Shown: in pieces, positions 21,268-32,988 of the stretch
Position numbering within the stretch: the first letter of the stretch is position 1
How the letters are laid out: every line of letters starts with the position of its first letter
DNA from: Dactylonectria macrodidyma
Taxonomy: Eukaryota > Ascomycota > Sordariomycetes > Hypocreales > Nectriaceae
Assembly (NCBI GenBank): GCA_020744425.1
Contig: JAGMUV010000018.1
Span: 1,364,001-1,428,000 of the forward strand
Direction: 5' to 3'
DNA: 64,000 nucleotides
Notes under the pieces: model-generated
Told to the model about the DNA's origin: nothing
Seen by the model: only the letters and a program-made list of their open reading frames with translations
Databases searched by the model: none
Position numbers and translations under genes: made by a program

Positions 21268-22275
21268 ATGCGCCCCATTCGTACATGCATTGCTCTCTGC
21301 AGCCTCTTTTCTGCAACAGACGCTTTGAAACGGGTGCCCAGGGATATAATCGCGCATACAGGCAATCCAGTTGGGAGAGTAGAGGTCCATGATGGAGGTA
21401 GCTCTACCATGCTAGTCTGAATAGTTCTTAGGACCTAACCTGAAATCTAGTCACCATGTACATCAGCCCGGCAGCACGTGCCCAGAAGTCCAACAAGGCT
21501 GTCCTCTATCTGACGGATGCCTTTGGACTTCCGCTTCTCCAAAATAAATTGTGTGTACTAATGCCCCTGGAAATGCATTTGAGTATGATACTGACAGGGA
21601 TTCTCGCGACGATAGGCTCGCAGATAGCTTCGCTAGGGCCGGATTTACAACCGTCATGCCCGATATCTTTCAGGGCGATCCCGCGCCGCACGACATCACT
21701 TTTGATGCAGAGGAGTTCCTTGCCAAACATACCACCAACGTGACTGACCCGGTTATTGAGACAACGGTCAAATATATGCGTGAGAGGCTCTATTTTGACC
21801 GGATTGCTGTGACTGGCTACTGCTTTGGTGGTCGCTATGCCTTCCGTTTTCTGGCTGAGGGCCGCGGAGCCGACATTGGATTTGCAGCGCATCCTAGTTT
21901 TCTCCAAGACAGCGAGGTTCTCGCAATTAGCGGCCCGGCAAGCATCGCGGCAGCTGGTAAGTTCTCTGGTCCATACTATTGATTTCATTTGTGTCCCTAT
22001 TGCTCCTCCCTCTCTATATGGAAAGCGTCAACTTTCATCAACACAGCAGCACACTAATGAACGTGATGTCTCTAGAAGTGGACTCTCTTTTCGAAGCAGA
22101 CCGCCGATTGGAGGTTGAGGGCCTGCTTGGCCAAACCCCGCATCCATTTCAAGTTGCGTTGTACTCTGGCACGTTTCACGGATTCGGCACCCGCGCAAAC
22201 ATATCTGATCCGGAACAAAAGTTTGGCAAGGAGGAGGCCTTCTTCCAGGCTGTGCGCTGGTTCAGCGCCTGGTAG
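21268..22275 (+). CDS. Dienelactone hydrolase family protein (four exons, possibly secreted)
   Basis: Exons 21268-21397, 21451-21550, 21616-21956 and 22076-22275 give 256 residues with consistent phases. The first join yields HDGVTMYISP, the second LLQNKLLADSFARAG, the third SIAAAEVDSLFEADRR. The DLH signature is complete: AVLYLTDAFGL, TVMPDIFQGD, GYCFGG (nucleophile cysteine) and GTFHGFG (histidine). The N terminus (MRPIRTCIALCSLFSATDAL) is short and hydrophobic and could act as a signal peptide, which the neighbouring paralogue lacks. The two DLH genes differ in intron content and are quite diverged, so they are not a recent tandem duplicate. Substrate unknown. Confidence 0.85.
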
Positions 22276-23061
22276 GAGTTGAGTGGAATGGCCGAGACAG
22301 ACATTCTAGTGCCCATCCTTTGTAGATACTGTTAGATCTACTTCATTTCTTCGTGCTCATATTTGGTCGAATTCATTGCGACTTGAGAATAAGGCCAAGG
22401 GCAATCTTATATACACACAATTGAAGTTGCTGGTGAAAGTAGCAAGTATTTGAGCTTAAGTCGAAAAGAGTGTCCAGTCTCCGTCACAATCTTGGCTGGA
22501 TCTCTCAGAACTAGGTGCTTAAACTTCAAAGTCACGACGAACTCATGGGCTGTTTAGTGCGTGAATTCAACCACGCAGTTATCTTGGTGATTCCTGGCGA
22601 TTTCCATGAGGCCTCCGCTTCACGTTAACATGTCTTGCTTGGCTCGATCTAGCCGCCCATCATATTCTCTGGTCTCCCGCTTTGCCGGTCATCAATATCA
22701 CAGCCAGAAGTGGTCGTGGCTCAACGACCTGCGGCGGTCAAGACAGAGAATGTTAGGGGCTGAACAAGCAATGACGCATGATTGGTGAAGAGTGGTGTGG
22801 TGCTGCCCTGCAGGACCAGGATGAGGAGAACGATATTATTGGGCGAGAGGTGCTTACTCAACACCAAGTAAGCACCCGCGGTTGAGGTGGCTGGGTGGGT
22901 CAGCAGCTAACTAAACAGCGCAGATCCTAAAATCCCGCGTGCTACATGATGCCCTACACATATTTCGGTTGCGTATAATCTCATGCTCCCCGCTAAGGTT
23001 ATCGTTGTCGAGGTCCTCATTGAGTCGGATTTTTTCTCCTTCAGCGACGAGAGCAATCGCA
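22276..23061. other. Intergenic region, promoter of the ULD-CorA gene
   Basis: No supported gene. An open frame extends upstream of 23062 to 22939 in frame with the next gene but has no family resemblance. Confidence 0.4.
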
Positions 23062-26000
23062 ATGGAAAAACCGCCGCCGGAAGATCCCCTGCAGCTCGTT
23101 CGAATTAAGGATGCAGTTGGCAGGAAGTTCTCGTTTCCATTTGACATGGTGAAAACCTGGCAGGTAACGCAACTGGACCTAACTAATAACTTGGAACCCT
23201 TTGACTGATTGCATTTCTAGGGTATGGAAGAACTCATTCAAGCGGCCTTTCTCCAGGTCGACGTATTAGGGCCGCATGTCATGGAAGGTCATTATGATAT
23301 AATAGGCCCTGACGGCGAGATTATCCTTCCCCAAATATGGGAGCGATTGGTTCAGCCTGGATGGTCGGTTACAATGGCGATGTGGCCTATTGACAAACTC
23401 CCGCCTCTTGGGCCTCAGGACTTCAGAACTGCAGGCCAACCTCAAATGCAGTCCGGTGCCCCCTCGCCTCAGCAGAGCTTCTGGCCTGGAGGACAACCTC
23501 CTGCGACGTCCGGTGCTCCTCAGCCGCTTCAGGATTCGAGGTTCGAAGGCCAAACCCGCAAGCAGTCGGGTCTTTTTATGCCTCCAGGGCGACCCATGCC
23601 TCCGGGGTGGCACGGTGGTGGTCTTCCTCCTCCTAACGTTGTTGATGTTGCACCGCCTAAACCCTCGAAGAGCAGCAAGAAGAAGAAGAAGCAGGATCGC
23701 AGGTGGATCGGCTTTCTCCCAGTCAAGCTACCCAAGAAGAAGTCTGGGAAAGGTTGGCCGCCCCCAGATAGCCCGTTCTCAGGCACTGCTTCAAAACTTA
23801 GTTCTGGAGTCACCAGCTCTGGAGGTCGGGCTCCCCGCCCTCAACCAAAGTTTGGAGGCGGCCCTTTTCAATCGTCACGGAAAGCACGGGTTCCAGACGA
23901 AGATGACAATGGAAGCCTCAGTGAATTCTTCGACGATACCAGTCAACGCAACGATCCGCAACGAAAGGCATGGGTCGATGCACGCGAACAGGGCCTGGTC
24001 ATCGTGTCGAGGAGTGAAAGGCAAGGCCATAGAGTGATCCGCTATCCGACATTTCCAATTCTGGAAAAGAGTCCCCTGCCAATAGATCGACAAGCATTTA
24101 GCGCAGCTCGCTTATACCAAGACGAAGTATCCGAAGGAACGGTCTGTCTTGAACTCACCAAATCTGGCTCCGGTATCACAAATATCTTCGCAAGCAATGA
24201 TGCAGAACAGCTGAGATGGCTGTATGTTTACCCTGAATTCCCCAATCCGCTGAGGTATACCTATAACCTCTATTCCTTAGCAATGTTACCCGCAATGTGC
24301 TGGACTTGAACGAATTCGAGGTAAGGCTGGTTTCAAGCACATACCAAGCTACCCGGTGCATCTAACATCATATTTCAGAATATTGCCTTGAATCGTGAAG
24401 ATCTAGCAGTCAATCAGGATGTCCGTCTTGCAATGGAGTCTCTTTTCAAGACATTGCAGGACAAGAAACTAGGTAAAAGCCGCAACACCTGGTATATCAA
24501 GACCGGGACGGTCATAAGATGCGATGTAGACTCTGATGGAAAGACCAACGCTTCTGCACTCTTTGTCTCCATTCCACAACTTCAGGTGGATTCATTTAAT
24601 CGCACCACCAACGTGCAGCTTAGGAAGGGCATATGCCTTCCCCGCAGACTACATGAGATGTTTCATCCTTATGATACCTCATTGACACGGGACAAGAACC
24701 AGCTCTTTAGAAGCCACGAAGGCGCACAGTCGGATGAGGTCCTCTGGATAGGCGATACATGGGTATTGATAATTGACTCTGGTATGTAATTGATGGCTCA
24801 AGTTGTCTCCGACACTAATTCTTTCTTTAGTCGGAATCCTTACCTATGGTAGCAAACACCGACAAACCTACCTGAGCGATAACATTGAGATTAGAGACCA
24901 CCTATCGAGCCAGGTTGAAGAGCGAACTATCCATGTAACTCATCCGGATGGCCAACAGTTTCAAATTCCTTTTGAAGCATGCCAAACATTATACGTGAGT
25001 TGAACTATCTGCATCAATGAGTTTCTAGAAAGTAGGGAGACCTACAATACTAACCGAAAGATTACAGAAACTACAGTCTGCTATCCGAGACCAGCTCTCA
25101 ATCTTGGAAGATGATGATTCGATTCTCGACTTTGAACTAGTGATTACTGGCGGAGAAGTCGTTACTGCCAAGAGTTGGTCCCGTCTTGTTCAAAAACCAG
25201 AGCAGTCGGTGATTAAATTGGTGGTAGAATGGGTCGTACCAGATGAGTCGGAATCTGACAGAGATAGCATCAAGCCAAACAGCCAAGAGGATGAAATGTC
25301 GCATATATCTGGAGATATTGAGACTGATAAGCAGGACGCAGCCTCCAAGAACGGCATACTGAGTGGGAAAAGGTCAAGAAGTGTTTCTCGGCAACGAACG
25401 ACTGTGCCTTTCGCGGATGACGACTTCTTTGGCATTCAGCAACAATCCTCTACAACCAAAGACGAAGGTACGTCGACATAATGACTAACAGCCTACCTAG
25501 AACATATGAACGATCGAATTCACGTATTAGTTCATATCTAGGCGAATAACTAGGTTCTTATGTGGCCGTTTATCCATAGACTGACCCATTTGATAGACTC
25601 AGACTTGGATATTCCGGAGCTCAATGCAAAGGTTCCTCCATTTCTAGGATGGACCATTTTGGAAATTAGCAAGGAAGATGACGATGACAACAAAACGAAC
25701 GACGAAGGAAGTACTATTCGAGAGAGCATAAGAGTGTGCTTATCTCGAGCAGAAACTGCATTGAAAGACGGCCAACATCCGTTCGTTGCTAAATTGAAAG
25801 ATAATTTCTCGACATTAGACCTGCCTTCCATTTCGGACGACGTCAATTTCAATGTCATCGAGAAGAGGATTCTACAACTTGCCAAACAGGACTCCAAGAA
25901 CGGTAGGGGAAGGAAATTGAGGTTTGGCAAGGACAAAATTGCCTCCCTATACAAGGGCTTTCTCTCGGCTTCGATCAGAACACTTGAGGCGTATACCTTC

Positions 26001-27640
26001 AAGGAATTCCCTTCCCCCATTATTTCAAGCTACTACACTGCTCTTTTAAACGGGTTGGAGGTATGGATCACTCTCTTCTACCAAAGAATGTTGTGCTAAG
26101 CAAGTTAATTACATCGTATAGAGCCCTAAACCGCCCCCTAACAACCACTATCCTGTTAGATGGGTTCTATCCCGCGAGCCAATCCCTATCGCAGGGTTCA
26201 AGTATCTCAACACGACTCTCGACGGCATCAAATGCCCCGACTGCAACTCACAAAAGATTTATGACAACATCGAGTCAGCGATCGATCATCTCCGCAAAAG
26301 ACACTGTGCGGGGTCTACGCCCGGGACAAGACTGGTGGAGTATCTCACCCCTCTCTCGGAAGCACAAGACTCAAGACTTGAGGAAGAATGTTCTGAGGTT
26401 TTGCGTACGTGTCGAGATACCATGGTCCATATCACAAGGCGATTGCGGGATATCCAGGACGCAATGGTCTTTGATGGCCAATTCCAGAAACCAGCTCAGG
26501 GTATTCCATTCGCACTGCTCAAATCCTTGGAGCTGATAGTCGCATTTGTATGTGCAGTTCCGATGCTGCTTGATGAGATATACTGGTTTTACAACTACGA
26601 AATTGATGAGCAAAAGTTGGGTAATTTGGTTCTGGACGGAAAGATTCGAGAAAAGTATCAGCTCCTCAAGGATGTCGGGCATGCGGCTGAGACACTCACC
26701 AAAGACGCAGAGCGGGCCCTGGTCTCCTCCATCCATTCGAAAAGAAAGGAAGACGTGGTCAAGTTCTTCACTTCTGTGGGATCTCACTGCGTTGCGACGC
26801 AGATCATCTGCAATCTCCTAAGGCACCCCATTCAGAATAACGCAAAGGTCGCCGAGTTGTACCAGGCCTATTGCACCGACTATGTAAGTACATGCAAGTG
26901 ATAAAGTCATTTCTTAATCGGTTTTATTCTGCTACTAGTTTATTACGGAGACTCACATGGTGGTATGATAGGGATCTCAAGTTTTCCGTCACCCTAGCAA
27001 GCGTCAAATCCCAGCCATAGGTGCCATGGCGGATGAGTTGGCCCGCCTGAGAACAGTCACAGAGTGGCAACAGAAACTGGTATCTTCTCTCCGTACAGTG
27101 CTTTCTCCGGAAACGCATCGTGAATCCGCCAAAGGGGTGAGGGAAAAGACGTTTCCTATCGAAGACTACATTCTGGACAAGACAGACGAGGAGCTCCAGG
27201 AGCAGTTCGACATGATTTCCTCGAGTCTTGACCAGTGCAAAGATCTCCTCGAAAGTGTCAATGAACTTATGGAGATCATGAGCGATAACCATAACCGTGC
27301 AATTCTTGTCTTCACTGTTGTGACAGTTGTCTTCCTCCCGATGAGTTTCATCGCGACATACTTGAGCATGAACGGTGGGCCTTCAGAAGATCACTGGGGT
27401 AAGACTCAGGCGTTGTTTTGGGAGATATCTGCCCCGCTGGCGCTGGGAATTGGCATTTTCTGTCTTGGTACAGCATGGCACGGATCGGAGGTTGGGGCTG
27501 TGAGGGAGTGGATAAGTAAATTTGCTAATCGATGGAGAAACAAACTCGGCCGACGGAATCCGGAGACAGATAGTTCAGGTTATTTATCTTCTTCAGATTA
27601 TGAAGAGACTGAGTCAGGCAGGGAATGTTCAGGGGTATGA
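23062..27640 (+). CDS. Double ubiquitin-like domain protein with CorA-type C terminus
   Basis: Nine exons: 23062-23163, 23221-24221, 24281-24320, 24379-24781, 24831-24994, 25068-25467, 25597-26060, 26122-26883, 26972-27640; 1334 residues, all phases agreeing. The first ubiquitin-like domain (about 12-70) shows VRIKDAVGRKFSFPF and GMEELIQAAFLQVDVLGPH, a fungal-specific ULD type. A Pro/Gln/Gly and Lys-rich linker follows, then a conserved central region with a YIKTGTVIRCDV strand. A second ULD is spread over exons 5-6 (HVTHPDGQQFQIPFEACQT, then KSWSRLVQKPEQSVIKLVVE). Exon 8 has a CPDC...H....H zinc-finger-like segment (KCPDCNSQKIYDN, HLRKRHC). The end has coiled-coil helices and two transmembrane segments (AILVFTVVTVVFLPMSFIA and a second), with YLSMNG resembling the CorA GMN loop. 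Ion transport is possible but not shown. Confidence 0.82.
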
Positions 27641-29030
27641 AGCATTGATCAAAAATATATGATGTTATTCGGGGACTGTTTCATTTCCCAAGGTGAGCGG
27701 GGCGGGTCTGCTGCTTTAATATTAGTATTCACAAAGGCCACATCGTAGCCATATATTAAGAAAAATAAAATGAAGAAACTTTTAAATGCTTCCATTAACT
27801 ATCTGAGACATTAGAGTCATTGCATATCTTAAAAATCATAATATCCTTATAATTAGTAAATTGTAAACTAGCTTTAGAGCTATAAAAGTCTTAGTAGAGA
27901 TTTTATTACAACTAGGCTGTTAGAAACACGACTTTTTAGACATGCGTGGAACAACTAGGTCCAGTGGATATCTCAGACTATCTAGACCAAAGGAAGCTGC
28001 AAGAAGTGAAGGAAGAAGACCTGCGACTATCACAGAAGCTTCAGCTTACTTCTGGGGGACGATGTCACACCCAGTATATAAGCCATTACTGCACTGCGCA
28101 TTAGCGGAGTGATCGTTCCCTTTTGCCGTAGTGGCAAAAATGCAACAGACGATCCCACGGGGGAAGCCGAAATACAGGGCCCCACAAGTAAATGTTCCAG
28201 CTGGCGCTATGAGGTTCTCCCAAATATCGAAACTTATTATGGTTCCTAATCTACACATACGAAAAAAAAAGGCATAATCTTGCTTGCGAACTATGTGTGA
28301 CACGTATCACGCAAGAAAGCCTGTGGGGAGTTCTTAGCATAATCCGCCTTGAGGCATTGTCCTTAGAGAAACCAGCATTGCTATTTATGGTCTCCGCACA
28401 ATGCCTCTGCCAAAGGTTGCGCCAGTATTTACCCCCGTGACTTGGCTTTCGATCAGTTACATGCTGCCCTTAGCCTTAGGGGCTGCGTTGGCACAACATG
28501 AACTCATTGAAGCCGGCGCTTACAGCGGCAATGATAAAGGCAGCAGACAACATTGTTTTTTGGTGACTGAAGTTTCCAAATGACAGTTCAAGAATTACCT
28601 ACAATCATTAGGTATGATCTTGATGTTATGTTGTTCCTCATTCACAGCGACGGATACACAATTGAGTGATGTATTCGCGACCGGAAGCAAGAGCATAATA
28701 ACTTCGCCAAGTGGCGTACCTCGACGCCCTGGCGTTGTTTGGAGCCAGGGCCGATACATTTAAAGCAATGGCAGCAACTTGGGCTGAGTTGGAAGGCGTG
28801 CCAAAACGGGAGGCGTTCCTCCAGGGGAAACGGCTTCACACGGTGCAGATATGATGAATCGCGAGGATGCGCCTGAAGGTCCTCTTGTACATTTACTAAA
28901 CGCCTAGAGAAACCGCAAGTCTCAGTAACCACGACAAGGCCGGTTTAAAATCGGAATTTGGGATGATAAGCGTAATCTGACGAGCTCGGCTCTGGCCCTT
29001 CTCGTTCTGTGTCTTGCATCATTGGCGATG
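27641..29030. other. AT-rich intergenic region
   Basis: Strongly AT-rich from about 27700 to 27950, with multiple stops in every frame. Open frames at 28046-28303, 28401-28583 and 28642-28932 lack any recognisable feature and are not called. Confidence 0.4.
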
Positions 29031-31242
29031 TTATACATGACTACTTTGTTCATTCTCTGACCCGATCAACAACGGATGCTCAGCCAAGTTCAGCCAAAAC
29101 TCAGTCTCAAAGTCTCTCAGGCACATGGTTTCCCAAGGGCTCCATATGTCATGGCCCTGGGCGTTCAGAATCGACGATGATGCCTGGTCAGATGGTTGAC
29201 ACGGGGGCGCTGATGGTAGGCGTCCGCTCAAGAGCCTATCCAGGAGACTTTTGATGGCCTGTGAGGCGCCATTCAGCAATTTGTAGTTGGGATCATCGAG
29301 TTGAACAAGAGTCCCCGTCTCGATCTCTGCAATAAGAACACTGAGATCTCGGATGATCTTTGCCCTGTTGATATCTCGCTCGGATAAGACGGGCGTTTGA
29401 TCGAGAAGCCAGAGACAGATCACACCCGCTGCTGCCAGGCCGTAGTACGTGACCTATGCTCGGTTAAAAGAGGTTCTTGGTGAGGTCAGTGAACTAACCT
29501 TCCAGATCAAAGATGTGCCAGAATTCACGAGTCGGTCTTTCAGCATGAGAGGTTCTTCAAGACGGTATGATCGGGGGAACGCTGACCACTGTTCTTGCGC
29601 GCTGAGCTCTAGGGAACTGCATTTAATCCATCAGTGATATGAGCAGTACCAAGAAAAGCACTGCTAACCTTGCTTTACGACGCTTCTCATCGGAATCTTC
29701 GGTGTCAGAAAGATCCAAGATTTCTTCCTTCAGAAGTGCGCACAGTGCCATCCACTGAGCTTCTACAATGTAGTCAAATGCCCCATCTTGGGGCCAGTAG
29801 TGCAATGGAAAAGGTCCCCGTCCTGTGATCTCTATGTCATGACTTGGGAGGAAGAACCGACAATATCGCCGATGAATACGGGGTGGTCGGCCAAGGAAGA
29901 TGGAGACATTCTTGTCTGCAGAGTACGCATGAGCAAAGATTGCTCGTCTTAGATTTACCAAGAAGTTTGGGAGTGATGGGTTATGCGCCTGCTGTTGATG
30001 ATAGCCTAGGGCAAACAAGGAGCTCACAGTATCTCCCAGTCTCTTCCAGGAGTGGTAGCCTGGGCACAAGATGGTCAGTATACCAGGAGCCTTCGGTGGT
30101 TGCGACAATGTCAAGCGCACTTTGATCCCCATCAGCGAGAGAATGCAGAATGAAATTCTCATACTGCAGTAAAAGTTGCAAATCGTTCAAGCAGTCGAGG
30201 GAAAGGCAGATATCAAGACATATATCTGAAAAGCGCATGGCCAGCCTTTGCAAGTCACGCCTCTCTTGGTCGGACTTGTACAAATCTTGGGGACTTGTTA
30301 GGTCCGTTGCAGCCCTAGATGTTGCTATACAGAACAGTCCCAAGGTTTCCCATCGTGTACTTGTTTGGCAGAATTGAGCGGAGTAGTCACGGATTGTATC
30401 GTTGGGCCCTGCTTCCAATGGCCGGTAAGTATGATAGAAGAGACTTCTAGCAAGTTCCATCGTGTTGACGGTTCCGTCATGGTCTCTAAAGAATAATTGG
30501 ACTGCCAAGGTGCATGGCTCTGTAAATGGGCCTGCTGTGGCAAGATTAGCTCCCTTCGCAATCCATAATCTCACCAAATTCTGGCAAGATGATACAGAGA
30601 GCATGCTATGCATTGCCTCTATTAACTTGGCACCCCGATATATATTTGGCCCCGTAATCATATCCTCAGGCTGAATATGGCGGCCATGTTCATCGCTCGG
30701 AGTGCTTCTAGAGGATGGCATACCTCCCAGCTGCGCTAGCTCGGGAATATGATCAAAGAGTGCCGCATGGCTAGATGAACCGAGATATCCGGGGTTTGGA
30801 TACCCATGAGGACGGAGACTTGTCACTGAGAATTCAATGTGCACGTCTGTTTCAGAAGTCCCGCTGGACGCTAACCCCATGCTGTTCGAGGTCAGTGAAA
30901 GACGCGCAAGGTAATTCCATTCGACCCCTGCCTGTTTCTGCCATTTCCGTGCCCAGGGTTGCCGGCTGGGGTTCCTCTTGTCTTCTTAAATGGGGACGCT
31001 CGGTATATGCACTCGGCTGAGCGGTTTGCATTTCGGCACCGCGTACATGTCGGCTTTGAATGATCACAGGCCAGCTTGGCAGCTCGACATGGATCGCAAG
31101 CTGGAAGCTTCTTTCTGGGATGCGGCATTTCCGGATTGGGATATGAAGGTGTTGCTGGAAGTCGCTGGGTCGGGGTAGATGTCGGAGTAGAGTGTTGAGG
31201 AACGAAGACGAAAGGACGTCTCTGCACGCGACTCTGCCCCAC
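29031..31242 (-). CDS. Zn2Cys6 transcription factor with fungal_trans domain
   Basis: Minus-strand exons 31242-30926, 30881-30121, 30059-29669, 29616-29499 and 29453-29031 give 669 residues with consistent phases. The binuclear zinc cluster is complete: CDPCRAAKLACDHSKPTCTRC with the sixth cysteine in NRSAEC. A basic PFKKTR linker follows. The middle-homology region is recognisable, with YHSWKRLGDTVSSLFALGYH after the second intron, the position of the family's RRLGxxxxxAxxLGLH-like segment, and SIFLGRPPRI shortly after. An alternative start at an internal methionine (MPHPRKKLPACD) would shorten the N terminus without affecting the DNA-binding domain. It sits directly upstream of (same strand as, and 3' to) agmatine deiminase, which makes a regulatory link to that locus possible but unproven. 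Confidence 0.85.
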
Positions 31243-31374
31243 TCACCCATGTCGCCCCGAAACTCTCGCTTCCCAGTAGCTCCAAAATGCCTGAAGGAAC
31301 AAAAGCGACGAGAGGGCTTATGCCAGAATATATTTAGTATAACTAATTAATGCGGCTCAACAGCCCGTGGTGTT

Positions 31375-32418
31375 CTAGCCGAGAGCAGGAACCTGCTGTG
31401 TAGCACAATGAATTCCTCCACCAATACAAGGTAGTGCGTTAATATACACTTGAACCACGTTGCGATCAGGGTACAGTCTCCGAAACAGATCCAAAGCCTG
31501 TGCATCCCTCTCCTCATCACCGAATCTGGGAATAATGACTCCTCCATTCACAACCAAAAAGTTAACATAAGACGCAACGCAGTTCTCTCCATCAGGCACT
31601 CGCTTTAGCTTGCCCAAATCTGGCTCGATGCAATCATATAGCATGAGCGGTCTTCCCTGAGCATCTGTTGCCTTAGAGAGCCTCGTCTTAGCGTCTAGGT
31701 ACGCGGCACCATACTTCCCTGAGCCTTCAGACGACGGCTTGCTTAAGAGGACGACCCCTGGACGGATGAAGCGAGCGAGGGCATCGATATGGCAGTCAGT
31801 CGTTTCTTTGCCAACCTCGCCTGCGAGCCAGAGAAATTTATGAACCCCGAGAAGTCGAGATAGCTCATTCTCGATCTGCGCTCTGGTCTTGCCGGGGTTG
31901 CGGTTATCATTGATAACTGCGCTTTCAGCGGCCATAAAAGTGCCCTCGCCGTCGACTTCCATTCCCCCTCCCTCAGCAATCATGACGGCGTCCATGGCCG
32001 GGCTACCGGAAACGTATTGAGCGGTTATCTTTGCAATGCGCTCATCTCCAGATGGCGCACGTTTGCCACCCCAGTAATTAAAGTTAAAGTCAACCCCGCG
32101 CAGCGACTTTCCATCGCGAGACTTCACAAAGATGGGACCAAAATCTCGCATCCACAAATGGCTTGTCTCCTCAGCGTGAAGGACGGAGACGTTCTTTTCA
32201 ACTCTAGACTTGACTTGCTCTAGTGTTTCGGAACTCGAAAAGAGAATGACGGGATCGAACTCTGCGATGGCATTCGCAATGCTAGTGATTTCGTTTTGTG
32301 CATCCTGGAGCAGGTCGCCGCTATTGTCGGACGTGGAGTTGGGGTAGGCCATGAGAACGCATTGGTGCGGTGCTGTCTCGGCTGGTTGATACCAGTTCTC
32401 TCCGGTAAATGAAGTCAT
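31375..32418 (-). CDS. Agmatine deiminase / peptidyl-arginine deiminase family (PAD_porph)
   Basis: Intronless, 347 residues. Hydrolyses agmatine to N-carbamoylputrescine and ammonia in the family's best-known reaction. Key segments are all present: WMRDFGP (substrate/guanidine binding), EGGGMEVDGEGT, TDCHIDALARF (catalytic histidine and aspartate; the usual TDGH reads TDCH), and the nucleophile cysteine in GGGIHCATQQVP (about C338). Length matches the family. It is divergently transcribed from an amidase-signature gene 570 bp away, and a Zn2Cys6 regulator lies 132 bp beyond its 3' end. A role in agmatine/polyamine nitrogen use is likely; other guanidino substrates are possible. Confidence 0.9.
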   Translation of the reverse strand: MTSFTGENWYQPAETAPHQCVLMAYPNSTSDNSGDLLQDAQNEITSIANAIAEFDPVILFSSSETLEQVKSRVEKNVSVLHAEETSHLWMRDFGPIFVKSRDGKSLRGVDFNFNYWGGKRAPSGDERIAKITAQYVSGSPAMDAVMIAEGGGMEVDGEGTFMAAESAVINDNRNPGKTRAQIENELSRLLGVHKFLWLAGEVGKETTDCHIDALARFIRPGVVLLSKPSSEGSGKYGAAYLDAKTRLSKATDAQGRPLMLYDCIEPDLGKLKRVPDGENCVASYVNFLVVNGGVIIPRFGDEERDAQALDLFRRLYPDRNVVQVYINALPCIGGGIHCATQQVPALG

Positions 32419-32988
32419 TTTTGCATAAGATCAACTCCAACTCGATGAGATTGAAATGTGCAAGGTCAAAGTACAATCAGGCTAGATATCTCAGTCTTTT
32501 TATGGTTTCGGCAAATAAGGACCGGGTAACAAGCACAGAGCACCGGAATGTCCCGGATAGGAAATTAACGGGGTCACATCACTCCGACACCGCCCCATTT
32601 AACGGAGTCCGGGGTAGTAACGGAGTACGGAGTAGTAACGGAGCAATGTAAGTAGCAGAGTACGGGGTAGTAGCGGAGTACGGAGTAGTAACGGAATAAC
32701 CAGCCCACTCTACACGGGGCTTTCGGCGTAGTGGCTTTGTAGCGACAACTCCGTGCGAGCCTTTACAGCGTCAGCCATACTTGTAATTAGCAGAGGTGAC
32801 GCGCACCTAGGTAGTGATAACAAAGACTCGCCGTGGGCACGGCAAACTATGACAACTTCACGGCCCTTGTGGAGAAGCCATGCTGCATTACTCTTCATCT
32901 ATAAAGCGCCACATCTGACAATTGTCAAGGCATGATGCCATTCGGTTTTCGTCCATCTCAATAGTATTTCTCTTGGCCCTTTCGCAAC
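32419..32988. promoter_or_regulatory. Shared divergent promoter of agmatine deiminase and amidase genes
   Basis: The 570 bp between the two divergent starts contain a tandem CGGAGTA-type repeat (annotated separately). Shared regulation is inferred from the arrangement only; I cannot name a factor. Confidence 0.45.
32602..32697. repeat. Tandem ACGGAGTA(C/G)GGAGTAGT repeat
   Basis: About six imperfect copies of an 8-18 bp motif built on CGGAGTA/CGGGGTAGT. Similar CGGAGTA runs are common in fungal intergenic DNA. The CGG triplets could also be half-sites for Zn2Cys6 factors, which is speculation. Confidence 0.75.
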
